From NCBI RefSeq assembly GCF_009792235.1, contig NZ_CP046973.1:5084001-5148000 (forward strand): DNA of 64,000 nucleotides, in the 5' to 3' direction. Both the position numbers and the translations under genes were made by a program. How positions within the stretch are numbered: position 1 is the first letter of the stretch; every line of letters begins with the position of its first letter. The DNA comes from Microcystis aeruginosa FD4. GTDB taxonomy: Bacteria > Cyanobacteriota > Cyanobacteriia > Cyanobacteriales > Microcystaceae. Shown here piece by piece: positions 42,238 through 51,617 of this stretch. The notes under the pieces were generated by a model, which worked only from the letters and a program-made list of their open reading frames with translations, was not told the DNA's origin and searched no databases.

Positions 42238-43179
42238 ATGCACAGTTATACCCTTCTAGCTCCCGCTAAAATTAATTTATATCTAGAAATCGTTGGCGAT
42301 CGCCCTGATGGTTTCCACGAGTTAGTGATGGTGATGCAGACGGTGGCATTATGCGATCGCATAACTCTCCGGCCGAACGGATTGCAGGAATTCCGTCTCT
42401 TTTGCCATCATCCCCTCGTCCCCCAAGATAGCAGTAATCTCGCCCATCGCGCCGCCACTTTGATGGCGAAGGAATTCCCCCGTCTCTTTGCCAATTACGG
42501 CGGCATCGATATCACCATCGAGAAACATATTCCCGTGGCTGCCGGTTTAGCGGGGGGGTCCACCAACGCGGCGGCGGTGTTAGTCGGTATCGATTTAATC
42601 TGGGAATTAGGTTTAACCCGTCCGGAATTAGAAACTTTAGCGGCAAGATTGGGCTCCGATACTTCCTTTTGTGTGACAGGGGGAACGGTTATCTGTACGG
42701 GAAGGGGAGAAATTCTCGATCCGATCGCTCCTCTGACTGGATTATGGGTGATTTTAGCTAAATACGACCATTTATCCGTTTCTACACCCTGGGCCTACCA
42801 AAGCTATCGGCAAAAATTTCAAGATACCTATCTGTCTTCTCCAGAGGAATTTCATCACCGTCGTCAGCAGGTGAGTTCTGGGGCTTTGGTACAAGCGATC
42901 GCCCAGAAAAAACCGGCCGCTATCGGCAAATTTATCCATAATGACCTCGAAAAGGTGGTTTTACCCGAATTTCCCCTCGTGGCCGAGTTAAGACAGGTTC
43001 TAGGGGATTTAGGCGGCTTGGGAACGATGATGTCAGGATCCGGCCCGACGGTTTTTACTCTCTGTTCATCTCAGGAAGTGGCGGAAACCATCGTTAAAGA
43101 GGCCCGGGAAATTCTCGTCGCTCCCGATCTACAATTTTGGATAGCTCCAATCACCGATACAGGCATTCAAGTGACTTGA
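42238..43179 (+). CDS. ispE: IspE, 4-diphosphocytidyl-2-C-methyl-D-erythritol kinase
   Basis: A 313-residue GHMP kinase of the MEP isoprenoid pathway. Motifs: APAKINLYLEIVGDRPDGFHEL at the start, PVAAGLAGGSTNAAAVL (ATP loop, residues about 98-114) and TMMSGSGPTVFTL near the C-terminus. It supplies isopentenyl precursors for carotenoids and the chlorophyll tail. Cotranscribed with rsmA. Confidence 0.95.
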   Translation: MHSYTLLAPAKINLYLEIVGDRPDGFHELVMVMQTVALCDRITLRPNGLQEFRLFCHHPLVPQDSSNLAHRAATLMAKEFPRLFANYGGIDITIEKHIPVAAGLAGGSTNAAAVLVGIDLIWELGLTRPELETLAARLGSDTSFCVTGGTVICTGRGEILDPIAPLTGLWVILAKYDHLSVSTPWAYQSYRQKFQDTYLSSPEEFHHRRQQVSSGALVQAIAQKKPAAIGKFIHNDLEKVVLPEFPLVAELRQVLGDLGGLGTMMSGSGPTVFTLCSSQEVAETIVKEAREILVAPDLQFWIAPITDTGIQVT

Positions 43180-43200
43180 GAAAATGACAATTAACCGCCT

Positions 43201-44013
43201 TCACCAAGATAACCAAACTCGCGGAATAATTGCCTCTCGATCGCTCATTTCTCGCCTTAAAATTTGCCAAACCTGCTGAAACCATTGTCGCACTTCACCG
43301 CTAGAATTACCCCGATAACGACACAAAAGACCATCTCCTAAAGTGCTAGTAACTCCCATCTCTCCTTCTAGGGAAAAATCTCTCACTTTCTCAATCAAAT
43401 TTCTTCCCACCGGTTGACCGATATAAACTAAAGTACCGATCATGGCACGATCATTTAAACCGGAAAATCCCTCGATCATTTTACCACCTAACAGGCAGGA
43501 GCGATCGAGCCATAAAGGTTGTCCTGATCGCCAAATTTCCCAATTAGAATGCCATTCTCCCGCTAAAAATTTCTCGCCTCGCGCACTGCGACCAAAACGC
43601 GTAATTTCCCATCCCAACCAACTGCTATTTTCCCCTAGATCGACTCGTAAATGTTGGCGAAATACCGCACCATTAAAGATAATTGTTTCTTGGGGTAGCC
43701 ATTCTAAACCGGCATTGTCATCGATTTTAATCTCGATTAATTGCTGGGCTATCTGACCATTACTCTGGTAAACTTTTCCAGCAGAAGCAGTGGTAATCAG
43801 GGCATTAGTAGCGGACTGGAGATGAATTTTTTGTTGAAGAACATCACCCCCAACTATTCCCCCCGCCGTGTGTAAAATCACCGTATGACAAAGATTTTTT
43901 CCTTCGGGATAAAAAGGTCTTTGTACTTTTAAAGGGGCGGTAGCATAGAGGTGATTAATCTGGGTTGCGAGATTTTTTTGCGTGTAAATTAGTTCTAGGT
44001 TTCCCTGCCACAT
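43201..44013 (-). CDS. ureD: UreD, urease accessory protein
   Basis: A 270-residue protein. Family strings: TVILHTAGGIVGGDVLQQKIHL (residues about 47-68), ITTASAGKVYQS, WLPQETIIFNGA and EGFSGLNDRAMIGTLV. UreD helps insert nickel into urease with UreF and UreG. No other urease gene is in the window, which is usual where urease genes are scattered in cyanobacteria. The gene at 44017-44541 lies only 3 bp upstream and may be cotranscribed. Confidence 0.92.
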   Translation of the reverse strand: MWQGNLELIYTQKNLATQINHLYATAPLKVQRPFYPEGKNLCHTVILHTAGGIVGGDVLQQKIHLQSATNALITTASAGKVYQSNGQIAQQLIEIKIDDNAGLEWLPQETIIFNGAVFRQHLRVDLGENSSWLGWEITRFGRSARGEKFLAGEWHSNWEIWRSGQPLWLDRSCLLGGKMIEGFSGLNDRAMIGTLVYIGQPVGRNLIEKVRDFSLEGEMGVTSTLGDGLLCRYRGNSSGEVRQWFQQVWQILRREMSDREAIIPRVWLSW

Positions 44014-44016
44014 TAT

Positions 44017-44541
44017 TTATTGATCCTCAGTCATGGTTTCTAGAAATTGCCGATAATTTTCAGGACTGAGATTAATTTTAACTTCTATTTGCTGTTCTTT
44101 ATCCCTGAACAGTAAAATATATTCACTTTCCGCTTTTTTGCCGACCAGGAGAGGATTTTTTAGCTCGAATTTTTGATAAACCAGATGGGGTTTCGTCACC
44201 CGAATAACTAAACTAGGTTGGGACTGGGGATAAATATATAATTGCTCCCGTTCCCGATCTAAAATTAATTGTTTAGGTGTCATGCTTCTTTCGTCAGCAA
44301 AAGTAGATTTATGCCAATAGAGGGTAATACCCCGAATTTGGGGCATTTGGATGCTAAATTTTTCATCAAAACCTTGCCGCTCCCAATTAATATCTTCCAG
44401 AGAGCCAGGATCGGGAATTAAACGCTGTTGCCAGAAGACTTCCTTAAGATTTAAATCTTGCCACCATTGGCTAATAATTGGGAAATTCTCCAGATTATCG
44501 GGGTTGGGATTGGCACTTTGCCAGAGGAGAGGAGTAAGCAT
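44017..44541 (-). CDS. Conserved cyanobacterial protein of unknown function
   Basis: A 174-residue soluble protein with no signal or membrane segment. Composition is mixed alpha/beta with LILDREREQLYIYPQSQPSLVIRVTKPH, read as parts, and a C-terminal EVKINLSPENYRQFLETM. I do not recognise a domain. It is tightly linked to ureD (3 bp), suggesting a joint transcript, but a urease-related role is not shown. Confidence 0.6.
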   Translation of the reverse strand: MLTPLLWQSANPNPDNLENFPIISQWWQDLNLKEVFWQQRLIPDPGSLEDINWERQGFDEKFSIQMPQIRGITLYWHKSTFADERSMTPKQLILDREREQLYIYPQSQPSLVIRVTKPHLVYQKFELKNPLLVGKKAESEYILLFRDKEQQIEVKINLSPENYRQFLETMTEDQ

Positions 44542-44574
44542 TTTGGGTAAATTTGGTGCTTCGGTTTATGCTAT

Positions 44575-44624
44575 GCAATGTCCTTCCCTATAAGGGTTTC
44601 ATCCCTTATAGGGAAGGACATTGC
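44575..44624. repeat. Perfect 22-bp hairpin
   Basis: GCAATGTCCTTCCCTATAAG plus GG (44575-44596) pairs perfectly with 44603-44624 across the loop TTTCAT. There is no T run on either side, so it is not a standard terminator. It could be a palindromic mobile repeat. Confidence 0.8.
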
Positions 44625-44740
44625 TGCGATTTTTGTCAATTGTTTTCGATCTAGAACGAACTAATCAATAGAACTCTTGCCAGATAAGGATTTAGTCGAT
44701 TTATGCCACCCTATTGAACCATACCAAGTAACAAAGAACC

Positions 44741-44786
44741 CTGTTTACTGATTACTGTTTACTGATTACTGTTTACTGATTACTGT
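44741..44786. repeat. 15-bp tandem repeat reaching into mutM
   Basis: About three copies of CTGTTTACTGATTAC. The array extends into the last codons of mutM, which end QVSTVISKQ from repeat sequence. Similar units recur at 56795-56862 and 57041-57102. Confidence 0.85.
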
Positions 44787-45620
44787 TGAGACTTGACATT
44801 GGGGACAAAAATGAGCCGAGCGCCCACTTAATTTAATTCTGGCAATAGTTGCACCGCAAAGGCGACAATTTTCGCCATTACGACCATAAACCCAGGCCAT
44901 CGCCCCATAATTGCCATTAACTCCGGTCACGTGGAGAAAATCGCTAAAACTGGTTCCGCCTTCAGCGATCGCTGTTTCCAATACAGAAATAATGTTTTTT
45001 GTCAATAAGTCTATTTGCTCAATTTTCAAGAGATTAGCGGCAGTTTGGGGATGGATACCACTTTTAAAAAGAACTTCATCCGCATAGATATTACCAATTC
45101 CTGCGACTACATTTTGATCGAGGAGAAAAGTTTTAATCGGACGACGACTTTTTTGACAGTGACGATAGAGGTAATCGGCGGTAAAATTGCGATCAAAGGG
45201 TTCCATTCCCAGTTTTTTGAGACCAGTAATCACGCTTTCTGGGGTTTTATCGGCGGCAATCCACCAAATTTTCCCGAAAGTGCGGGTATCGACAAAGCGC
45301 AATTCTTGCTGATTGGCAAAAAAGAAGCGTAAGCGCGTATGAATTGGCAGGGGAGTGGTATCTTTTACCCAGAGCAATTGTCCGGTCATCCGCAGATGAA
45401 CCCCGATACTGCTACCATTATCTAAATTGGCGAGGAGATATTTGCCTCGGCGCTGCCAATTGCTAATCGTAGTCTGAGCAATTCCTTGCAGAAAAGTTGC
45501 CTCGCAATTAGGGTAGGCTAGGGTACGCTGTAATAATACTTCCCCACCGATAATTTTTTTGCCCTGGGTAACTTGATTTAACCCGCGACGCACCGTTTCT
45601 ACTTCTGGCAATTCTGGCAT
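44766..45620 (-). CDS. mutM: MutM/Fpg, formamidopyrimidine-DNA glycosylase
   Basis: A 284-residue base-excision repair enzyme. The start MPELPEVETVRRGL has the catalytic Pro2 and Glu3. LDQNVVAGIGNIYADEVLF is the helix-two-turn-helix, and the C-terminal zinc finger is CRLCGATI...HFCPQCQ. It removes 8-oxoguanine. The final residues come from a tandem repeat (44741-44786), so the tail varies in this lineage. Confidence 0.95.
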   Translation of the reverse strand: MPELPEVETVRRGLNQVTQGKKIIGGEVLLQRTLAYPNCEATFLQGIAQTTISNWQRRGKYLLANLDNGSSIGVHLRMTGQLLWVKDTTPLPIHTRLRFFFANQQELRFVDTRTFGKIWWIAADKTPESVITGLKKLGMEPFDRNFTADYLYRHCQKSRRPIKTFLLDQNVVAGIGNIYADEVLFKSGIHPQTAANLLKIEQIDLLTKNIISVLETAIAEGGTSFSDFLHVTGVNGNYGAMAWVYGRNGENCRLCGATIARIKLSGRSAHFCPQCQVSTVISKQ

Positions 45621-45724
45621 ATAAGTGATTAGACAAAATTAAGTTCTTGGTTAGGGTAGTCAAAAGGCAATAGATAGATAAACAGAACTTTTGATCGGGA
45701 AACGACAGCAAATTAACGTCAATT

Positions 45725-47062
45725 CTACTTGAACTTTAACATTTCGATGGTATCAATTATTTCCCGTTCAAAACTGACTTGAGCGCGATTAGTTTTACCA
45801 CCAATATAAAAGCGATCGCCCGATTGTAAAGCCCAAATTTGGGAATGGGAAAAGTAGCTCATTACCACTCCCATCATCAATAAAGCAAAACCTAAATAGA
45901 CGATAGGGACTCCCGGATCTGCCTTAATTTGTAACCCTGTGCTGCCCACTAATTCGACTATTTTTAGATTAACTCCATTGATGGGAATCGTCATTCCTTC
46001 TCGTACAGCAGCGGTTAAATCTCCCTGAGCATCATAGACAATTACCGTACCTTGTAAATCTCTGGTTAAAAGAGAAACTCCCTCACTAAGATCGGTTTTA
46101 GTCGGAATCCAAGTTCCCCAGATTTGTCCATTACCTTTGGTGTCTAAACTAGCCATCGGTAGCTGTAGGATTGGACTATTATTCACCTGTACTTTTACCC
46201 CAGCAATCCCCCAACTGGTTTGATAAAAAGTCACCCCTTTATGGTGCAGAGGTTGATTAACTTGAATAGTTTTGCGATCGATCTCCTGTCCTTGATCATC
46301 GATCACCGACAAATCAGAATAAAATTGTTCTATATCACCTTGAGGACTATAATCAATCCAAAAACGATTAACTTTAATCCCCCAATCCTTAGGGAGAGAA
46401 TTTTTAGATAAGGGTCCAGCTTCAATAATATTTTTAACCTGAAAACTATCGCCACTAGCTACCATTTCTTGAGCGAAAAACCCCGTTAACGCTCCCCAGA
46501 TCGCCCCTGCTAAAATAATTAACATGGCTGCATGAACGATAATCGGACCGATTTTACCGATCAGACCTTTACGCGCATAAAGACTGTTATTTTCTCGAAA
46601 AACTTTGTAGCCTCTTTTTTCTAATAAGGGGGTGAGAGATTCTAGGGAACCAGTTTCTAATTCAGCACTTAAAGCTAGTTTGTGAAATTGGCGAGATTGT
46701 TGATAAAATTGCCAGTTTCTTGCCGCCTTTAAAGCGGGGAATTGTCGTCGGAAGGTGCAAGCGGTTAAACTGGAACCGAAGAGAATTAACAATGATAGAT
46801 ACCACCAAGTGCTATAAACATGATTTAATCCCAATAGTAATAAAACTTTCCAAGTCAGAAAGCCAAATAAAGCGGGTTTTTCAGGATAATTAGCTTGGTA
46901 GAAAGATAGAGATTGTCCCTGTTCGATTACTGTCCCAGAAATGCTAAAAATAGCGATTAAAAGTAAAAGAATAATTGCCAATCGCAGATCGGCAATAGTC
47001 TGGATAAATTTACGTCCCCATTGAGGCGGTGTATTATTTAAATTTGTCTCCGATATAGTCAT
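45725..47062 (-). CDS. ccs1: Ccs1 (ResB family), cytochrome c maturation
   Basis: A 445-residue membrane protein starting at ATG 47062 (MTISETNLNNTPPQWG); upstream codons lack family sequence. It has N-terminal helices near residues 25-45 and 75-95, the ResB string ISGTVIEQGQSLSFYQANYP, and a large lumenal domain with LHHKGVTFYQTSWGI near residue 285. VIVHAAMLIILAGAIWGAL forms the third helix. In cyanobacteria Ccs1 (CcsB) acts with CcsA and CcdA to attach heme to c-type cytochromes in the thylakoid lumen. ccdA lies just upstream. Confidence 0.92.
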   Translation of the reverse strand: MTISETNLNNTPPQWGRKFIQTIADLRLAIILLLLIAIFSISGTVIEQGQSLSFYQANYPEKPALFGFLTWKVLLLLGLNHVYSTWWYLSLLILFGSSLTACTFRRQFPALKAARNWQFYQQSRQFHKLALSAELETGSLESLTPLLEKRGYKVFRENNSLYARKGLIGKIGPIIVHAAMLIILAGAIWGALTGFFAQEMVASGDSFQVKNIIEAGPLSKNSLPKDWGIKVNRFWIDYSPQGDIEQFYSDLSVIDDQGQEIDRKTIQVNQPLHHKGVTFYQTSWGIAGVKVQVNNSPILQLPMASLDTKGNGQIWGTWIPTKTDLSEGVSLLTRDLQGTVIVYDAQGDLTAAVREGMTIPINGVNLKIVELVGSTGLQIKADPGVPIVYLGFALLMMGVVMSYFSHSQIWALQSGDRFYIGGKTNRAQVSFEREIIDTIEMLKFK

Positions 47063-47112
47063 AGTTAAAACTTTTGCAATTCTAGCCAATTATCTATGAT
47101 AACTCTCCACCA

Positions 47113-47841
47113 TCACAGCAGACGGGATAATAAAGAAAAAACTCCAAAACCGATTAATAAAACCCCACTGACAGGATTAATCCACCCGGACCATTGACGT
47201 AGGGAAAGAAAGCTTTTCAGCGAAGCAGTAAAAGAACCGACGATAATTAGGGGTAAAACATAGCCGGCAGTGTAGGATAACAATAATCCCCCTCCTAAGC
47301 TTAAATCCCCCGTATTTGCCACCCATGCCAATAGAGTTGCTAGAACAGGTGTACTGCAAGGAGAGGCGATTAAACCAAATGTTAAACCGAGAAGATAGGA
47401 CCGCAAAATCGGGGGAAAATCGCTGGTAATCCAATCGGTAGCACCAAGGGAGGGGAAGCGCAGGGGTAATAATTCCAAGAGGTTTAACCCCATCAAAATA
47501 GCGATCGCGCTGACGATAATTGGTAAACCGATTCCCACCTGTCCATAGACTTTTCCTAAAGTAGCGGCAATTAGTCCCAATCCCGCTAAGGTGGTAGCTA
47601 ATCCTAGGGAAAACCATGTGGACTGCCAAAAAGCCGCTAAACGACCTTTATTTTCGTAACCCCCGATATAAGCGACGGTAATCGGCAACATCGACAGCAT
47701 ACAGGGGGTAAGACTGGTGAGTAAACCCGCTAGAAAAATCACGGCAATACTGACAAAACTAAGGTGCGTTAGTTGGGAAGTTACTAAGCGATCGGCGTAT
47801 TGTTCAAGGTGATAGAGTTGAGTCTGTAATTGGTCTAACAT
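47113..47841 (-). CDS. ccdA: CcdA, thiol-disulfide transporter for cytochrome c maturation
   Basis: A 242-residue membrane protein with six helices. Strings: LTSLTPCMLSMLPITVAYIGG (first redox Cys in a Pro-Cys) and GLIASPCSTPVLATLLAWV (second Cys). These two Cys carry electrons across the membrane to keep apocytochrome Cys residues reduced. It is followed by ccs1 on the same strand (50 bp from its start), a functional operon. Confidence 0.94.
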   Translation of the reverse strand: MLDQLQTQLYHLEQYADRLVTSQLTHLSFVSIAVIFLAGLLTSLTPCMLSMLPITVAYIGGYENKGRLAAFWQSTWFSLGLATTLAGLGLIAATLGKVYGQVGIGLPIIVSAIAILMGLNLLELLPLRFPSLGATDWITSDFPPILRSYLLGLTFGLIASPCSTPVLATLLAWVANTGDLSLGGGLLLSYTAGYVLPLIIVGSFTASLKSFLSLRQWSGWINPVSGVLLIGFGVFSLLSRLL

Positions 47842-47860
47842 ATTGGGGGAATTTTTCAGG

Positions 47861-48223
47861 CTAAATTTGGCTCATTTCTAGGATATTACCATCGGGATCA
47901 CTGACAAATAATGCCTTTCTACCCGAGGCACTCATTTGAATTGTATAACCTTGACTTTCTAGATAGTTAACCATGGCTGTCACGTCATCAATAGCGAAGG
48001 CAATATGAGGATTACGTCCCCATTTTTCGGGACTGGGACGGTAGTTTTGGTAATTGCTATCGACAATTAAATGAATTTGATAATCTCCCACTTGATACCA
48101 AACCCCATCGTATTGCAAAGGGCGATCGATTCTAGTCAATCCTAGAACATTTTCGTAAAAGTTAATGGCTTTTTCTAGCTCCGTGACTAAAATCGCCGTG
48201 TGTAAGGATTTTGTGATGTTCAT
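47861..48223 (-). CDS. VOC-family (glyoxalase/bleomycin-resistance fold) protein
   Basis: A 120-residue protein starting at ATG 48223 (MNITKSLHTAILVTELE). It has the VOC pattern LHTAILVTELEKAINFYENVLGL at the N-terminus, HIAFAIDDVTAMV in the middle and LFVSDPDGNILEMSQI at the end. Metal ligands His8 and Glu-region (EMSQI) are plausible. Substrate unknown. It follows the ABC permease with a 2-bp gap, so it is probably in that operon. Confidence 0.85.
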   Translation of the reverse strand: MNITKSLHTAILVTELEKAINFYENVLGLTRIDRPLQYDGVWYQVGDYQIHLIVDSNYQNYRPSPEKWGRNPHIAFAIDDVTAMVNYLESQGYTIQMSASGRKALFVSDPDGNILEMSQI

Positions 48224-48225
48224 AG

Positions 48226-49182
48226 TTAATATCTGACTCGCGGATCGAGCCAACTATAGGTTAAATCGGCAATTAAGTTAAAGATAACAATTAAAATCCC
48301 ATAGATAAAGGTAATCGCCATCACTACGGGGGTATCACTGCGGGAAATAGAATCGATTAATAAAGCACCGATACCCGGCACACGAAACACTTGTTCTGTG
48401 ACTAAAGCACCGGTAAAAATTGAGGGAATATCGAGAGCAATCAGGGTGACAACGGGGATTAAAGCATTGCGAACTATATGCTTAGTGAGGACAGAAAAAT
48501 TAGTTAGTCCCTTCGCTAAGGCAGTTTTAACGTACTCTTGGTGAATTTCTTCAGTTACGGAAGAACGCACGAAACGCATCAACATCGCCCCTTGATATAA
48601 GCTTAATACAGTTACGGGCATAATTGACTGTTTCACCTGCTCGATCAAACTATTAAAATCACTGATTTTTAGTGTACTCTTATAAAAAGATGGTAGCCAG
48701 TTTAACTGCACACTAAAGATAATAATTAATAACAATCCCGTCACAAAGGTGGGTAACGAAAAGCCAAGCAGGGAAAAAGTAGAGATAATTTTGTCTAACC
48801 AAGAATAGCGCTTGACTGCTGAAATTATGCCCAAAGGAAAAGCGATTAAAACCCCGAAAATATAGGCAATACCGACAATCCAGATAGTTGTGGGTAAACG
48901 CTGCCAAATGAGGGTAAAAACTGGGCTGCGACTGGTGAAAGAATAGCCCATATCTCCTTGAAGAAATGCTAACAACCACTTGACATAACGCACAGGAAGG
49001 GGTTGCTCTAATCCGAAACTTTTGCGAATATTTTCTCGCACCGCTTCCGTAATAGCAGGATTAGCGGCAAATTCTCCCATCGGATCCCCCGGTGCTAGGG
49101 CCAAAATGCCAAAAACTACCATACTAATAGCTAAAAGAGTGGGAATCGAAAATAATAATCTTCTCAGAAAATATTTGAGCAT
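48226..49182 (-). CDS. ABC transporter permease, peptide/oligopeptide type (DppB-like)
   Basis: A 318-residue inner-membrane permease with six helices. Strings: MLKYFLRRLLFSIPTLLAIS, PGDPMGEFAANPA, SFGLEQPLPVRYVKWL, VKTALAKGLTNFSVLTKHIVRNALIPVV (EAA loop) and TGALVTEQVFRVPGIGALL. It pairs with the substrate-binding lipoprotein upstream. No second permease or ATPase gene is in this operon; they could be elsewhere. The VOC gene follows. Confidence 0.9.
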   Translation of the reverse strand: MLKYFLRRLLFSIPTLLAISMVVFGILALAPGDPMGEFAANPAITEAVRENIRKSFGLEQPLPVRYVKWLLAFLQGDMGYSFTSRSPVFTLIWQRLPTTIWIVGIAYIFGVLIAFPLGIISAVKRYSWLDKIISTFSLLGFSLPTFVTGLLLIIIFSVQLNWLPSFYKSTLKISDFNSLIEQVKQSIMPVTVLSLYQGAMLMRFVRSSVTEEIHQEYVKTALAKGLTNFSVLTKHIVRNALIPVVTLIALDIPSIFTGALVTEQVFRVPGIGALLIDSISRSDTPVVMAITFIYGILIVIFNLIADLTYSWLDPRVRY

Positions 49183-50916
49183 TTATTGACTACGCTTCCA
49201 GTCTTTGATGTTCCAAGTATTTCTATCCCAGGGAGTTAATTCAACCCCCGACAAACTATTGCTAATTGCCACCACATCAGCACGATGAACCAGAGGAATA
49301 ATCACAAAATGATTAATTAACATATCATTCATTTTAATCGCTATTTCTCGCCGTTTTTCTGGGTTTAATTCTTGACTAAAAGCTTGCCATAATTTATCGT
49401 ATTCAGGATTACAATAACGAGCATAATTATCTCCGGCCCAACCATCAGCTTTTTGGGGAATTTCGCTACAGGTAAAGGTTTTAAAATAGGCTTTTGGATC
49501 GGGACTATTATTACCTGTAGTGTACATTTGTAGGTCAGCATAAAACTTTTCTACCGTGTCATCGTTAGCAGGATCGCTAGAAAAGAAAATGCTGGCATCA
49601 ACAGTTTTTAATTCTACTCCTACCCCGATCGCTTGTAAACTTTGTTTGATAATTTCTTGAGTTTTCTGACGAAGAGGATTGACAGTGGTTTGAAAAACTA
49701 ATTTCATTTCTACCCCATTTTTATCCCTAGTGCCATTACCATTACTATCTTTCCATCCCGTATCATCTAGTAATTTATTAGCCTTTTCTAGATTAAATTC
49801 ATAGCGAGTATTGGGAGAATTATATTCTGATGGCATCACAATAAAATTGGGAGTTGCTTTCCCAGTAATACCATAAAGTTGCGTAGCAATAGTATCTCTA
49901 TCAACGGCTAAAGATAAAGCTTCTCTTACTTTCGCATCACTCAAAAAAGGATGGGAAAACTTAATACTAGACCTCTCACCTTCAGGAGTAGCTTGAGCAG
50001 GATCACTCAAATTAAATAAAACTCGTTCAATCAAAGAACCGAAACTAGATATTAACTGACCCCGACCCGGTTTTTCTAAATCACTTAAAACCTTAGCCTC
50101 TACTTGCAAATTATAGGCATAATCCGCCTCCTGTGTCTGTAAAACCTCTCGTGCCGCCGAAGTTGCATCACCTCCTCCTTTTAATTCTATTCTTTGAAAA
50201 CCTAATTTATCCGCTTCTGTAAAAAAAGAATTTGGTTCATAAACTGCCGTATCTCCCGGTTTAAATTCTACCACTTTATAGGGTCCAGTTCCCACTGGTA
50301 ATAAATTAGCAGGGGCTTGGCGTGCCGTTTCATTGCTATACTTTTCATAGAGATGGGCGGGTAAAATCATCCCTTCTGTTCCCACAAAAACTAATGACCA
50401 AGCGGGATTAACTTGCTTAAAAGTTATTTTAACCGTATGGGGATCGATCGCTTCCACACTTTTAACTATTTCATAATTGCCAGCGCTAGTAGAACCAGTT
50501 TTCGGATTGGTAATAAAATTATAGGTAGCGATGACATCTTTGGCAGTAAAAGGAGTACCATCTGACCATTTAATATCTTTTTTTAGCTTCCATGTCACCG
50601 ATTTACCATGCCGGGCAACTCCCCCATTTTCAATAGTAGGAATTTCCGCCGCTAAAAAAGGAACTAATTCCCCCTTTTCATTAAAACTAGCCAAAGGTTC
50701 TAAGGTAATGCGACTCGCTTCTGAGTCTTTAAATCCCGTGGAGAGATGGGGATTTAAAATCGTCGGCGCTTGCCAATATAAAAGTTTTAAAGTTTCTGTG
50801 TTATTATTGGTCGTTGCTGGGGGATTATTAGCTGTTTGTTGACGACAAGCACTAAAAAGCAGCGTACAACTAAGGGATAAAATTAACAGGGGCAAGAAAA
50901 GCGAGCGCTTAAACAT
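49183..50916 (-). CDS. Peptide ABC transporter substrate-binding lipoprotein (SBP family 5)
   Basis: A 577-residue lipoprotein starting at ATG 50916 (MFKRSLFLPLLILSLSCTLLFSAC). The lipobox ends at Cys24. Family 5 strings: KLLYWQAPTILNPHLSTGFKD, WKLKKDIKWSDGTPFTAKDVIATYNF (residues about 112-137), LLPVGTGPYKVVEFKPGD, FLSDAKVREALSLAVDRDTIA and PLVHRADVVAIS. It captures peptides or other substrates and passes them to the permease encoded next (ATG right after its stop). Homologs also bind nickel or glutathione, so the substrate is open. Confidence 0.92.
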   Translation of the reverse strand: MFKRSLFLPLLILSLSCTLLFSACRQQTANNPPATTNNNTETLKLLYWQAPTILNPHLSTGFKDSEASRITLEPLASFNEKGELVPFLAAEIPTIENGGVARHGKSVTWKLKKDIKWSDGTPFTAKDVIATYNFITNPKTGSTSAGNYEIVKSVEAIDPHTVKITFKQVNPAWSLVFVGTEGMILPAHLYEKYSNETARQAPANLLPVGTGPYKVVEFKPGDTAVYEPNSFFTEADKLGFQRIELKGGGDATSAAREVLQTQEADYAYNLQVEAKVLSDLEKPGRGQLISSFGSLIERVLFNLSDPAQATPEGERSSIKFSHPFLSDAKVREALSLAVDRDTIATQLYGITGKATPNFIVMPSEYNSPNTRYEFNLEKANKLLDDTGWKDSNGNGTRDKNGVEMKLVFQTTVNPLRQKTQEIIKQSLQAIGVGVELKTVDASIFFSSDPANDDTVEKFYADLQMYTTGNNSPDPKAYFKTFTCSEIPQKADGWAGDNYARYCNPEYDKLWQAFSQELNPEKRREIAIKMNDMLINHFVIIPLVHRADVVAISNSLSGVELTPWDRNTWNIKDWKRSQ

Positions 50917-51224
50917 TTTTAATGACAAGACATAGTTCAACAGGGTGACTCTCTTGGAGTTATGGTGATAAGCTTATCTTATCGAAGAAAGGGCGTACGC
51001 TATACGCCCCTACCAATCACACCACGCGCGGCGGTAGGGGCGCAAAGCTTGCGCCCATAATGTAACATGGTGAACATTTTTCACCCAATATCTAAGAGAG
51101 CCAACAGGGTGACTTAGGTGATTCCCTAACCCACCAATAACAAATTATCAGAGATTGAGTCTTGATCTCGATCGATTAATTGATTATTTGCCTTTATCCA
51201 TTCCTAGTCAAGTTAAATCGATCG
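50917..51224. other. Intergenic stretch with two inverted repeats
   Basis: About 300 bp without a gene. GGGCGTA-cgcta-TACGCCC (50991-51009) and GGGCGCAA-AGC-TTGCGCCC (51038-51056) flank a CCCCTACC...GGTAGGGG pair, so the stretch folds into a branched structure, resembling repeats common in Microcystis. Upstream of the SBP gene and of the DUF433 gene. Confidence 0.55.
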
Positions 51225-51233
51225 TGCTATAAT
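51225..51233 (+). promoter_or_regulatory. Extended -10 promoter for DUF433 gene
   Basis: TGCTATAAT is a perfect extended -10, 45 bp upstream of the ATG at 51279. No strong -35 is seen. Confidence 0.45.
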
Positions 51234-51278
51234 AGCGATACTGTACTAGACAATAAAATTCTAGGCACGGCGACGAAA

Positions 51279-51617
51279 ATGCTTATGACCTTAGCAATTC
51301 TGGCTGAACCTGCTCCTCTGCAAGCCAATGAAGACGGCTTAATTCTCGTCGGAAAAACTCGTGTCACATTGGATACTGTAGTGTCTGTATTTAATCAGGG
51401 CGCAACAGCAGAGGAAATCGTTAATCGTTATCCATCACTAAACCTAGCTGACGTTTACGCCACGATCGCTTTTTACCTCAAGCACCAATCGGAAGTAGCA
51501 GCCTACTTGCAACAGCGACAACAGCAAGCAGAGGAGATTCAGGTAATCAATCAAGCGAGATTTGACCCCCAGGGATTGCGAGATCGCCTTCTGCGTAAAG
51601 CAGCGCGGCAAGCATGA
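51279..51617 (+). CDS. DUF433 antitoxin-like protein
   Basis: A 112-residue protein starting at ATG 51279 (MLMTLAILAEPAPLQANEDG). The DUF433 core is seen as LILVGKTRVTLDTVVSVFNQGATAEEIVNRYPSLNLADVYATIAFYL, read as parts, about residues 20-68. DUF433 proteins are antitoxins normally encoded just before DUF5615 PIN-like toxins. Here the stop TGA overlaps an ATG opening such a toxin, which is broken after 13 codons. The antitoxin looks intact and may have been co-opted or persist after loss of the toxin. Confidence 0.8.
   Translation: MLMTLAILAEPAPLQANEDGLILVGKTRVTLDTVVSVFNQGATAEEIVNRYPSLNLADVYATIAFYLKHQSEVAAYLQQRQQQAEEIQVINQARFDPQGLRDRLLRKAARQA

Noticed and set aside
44575..44624. Intrinsic terminator for mutM
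   Set aside because: No T run follows the hairpin on either strand.
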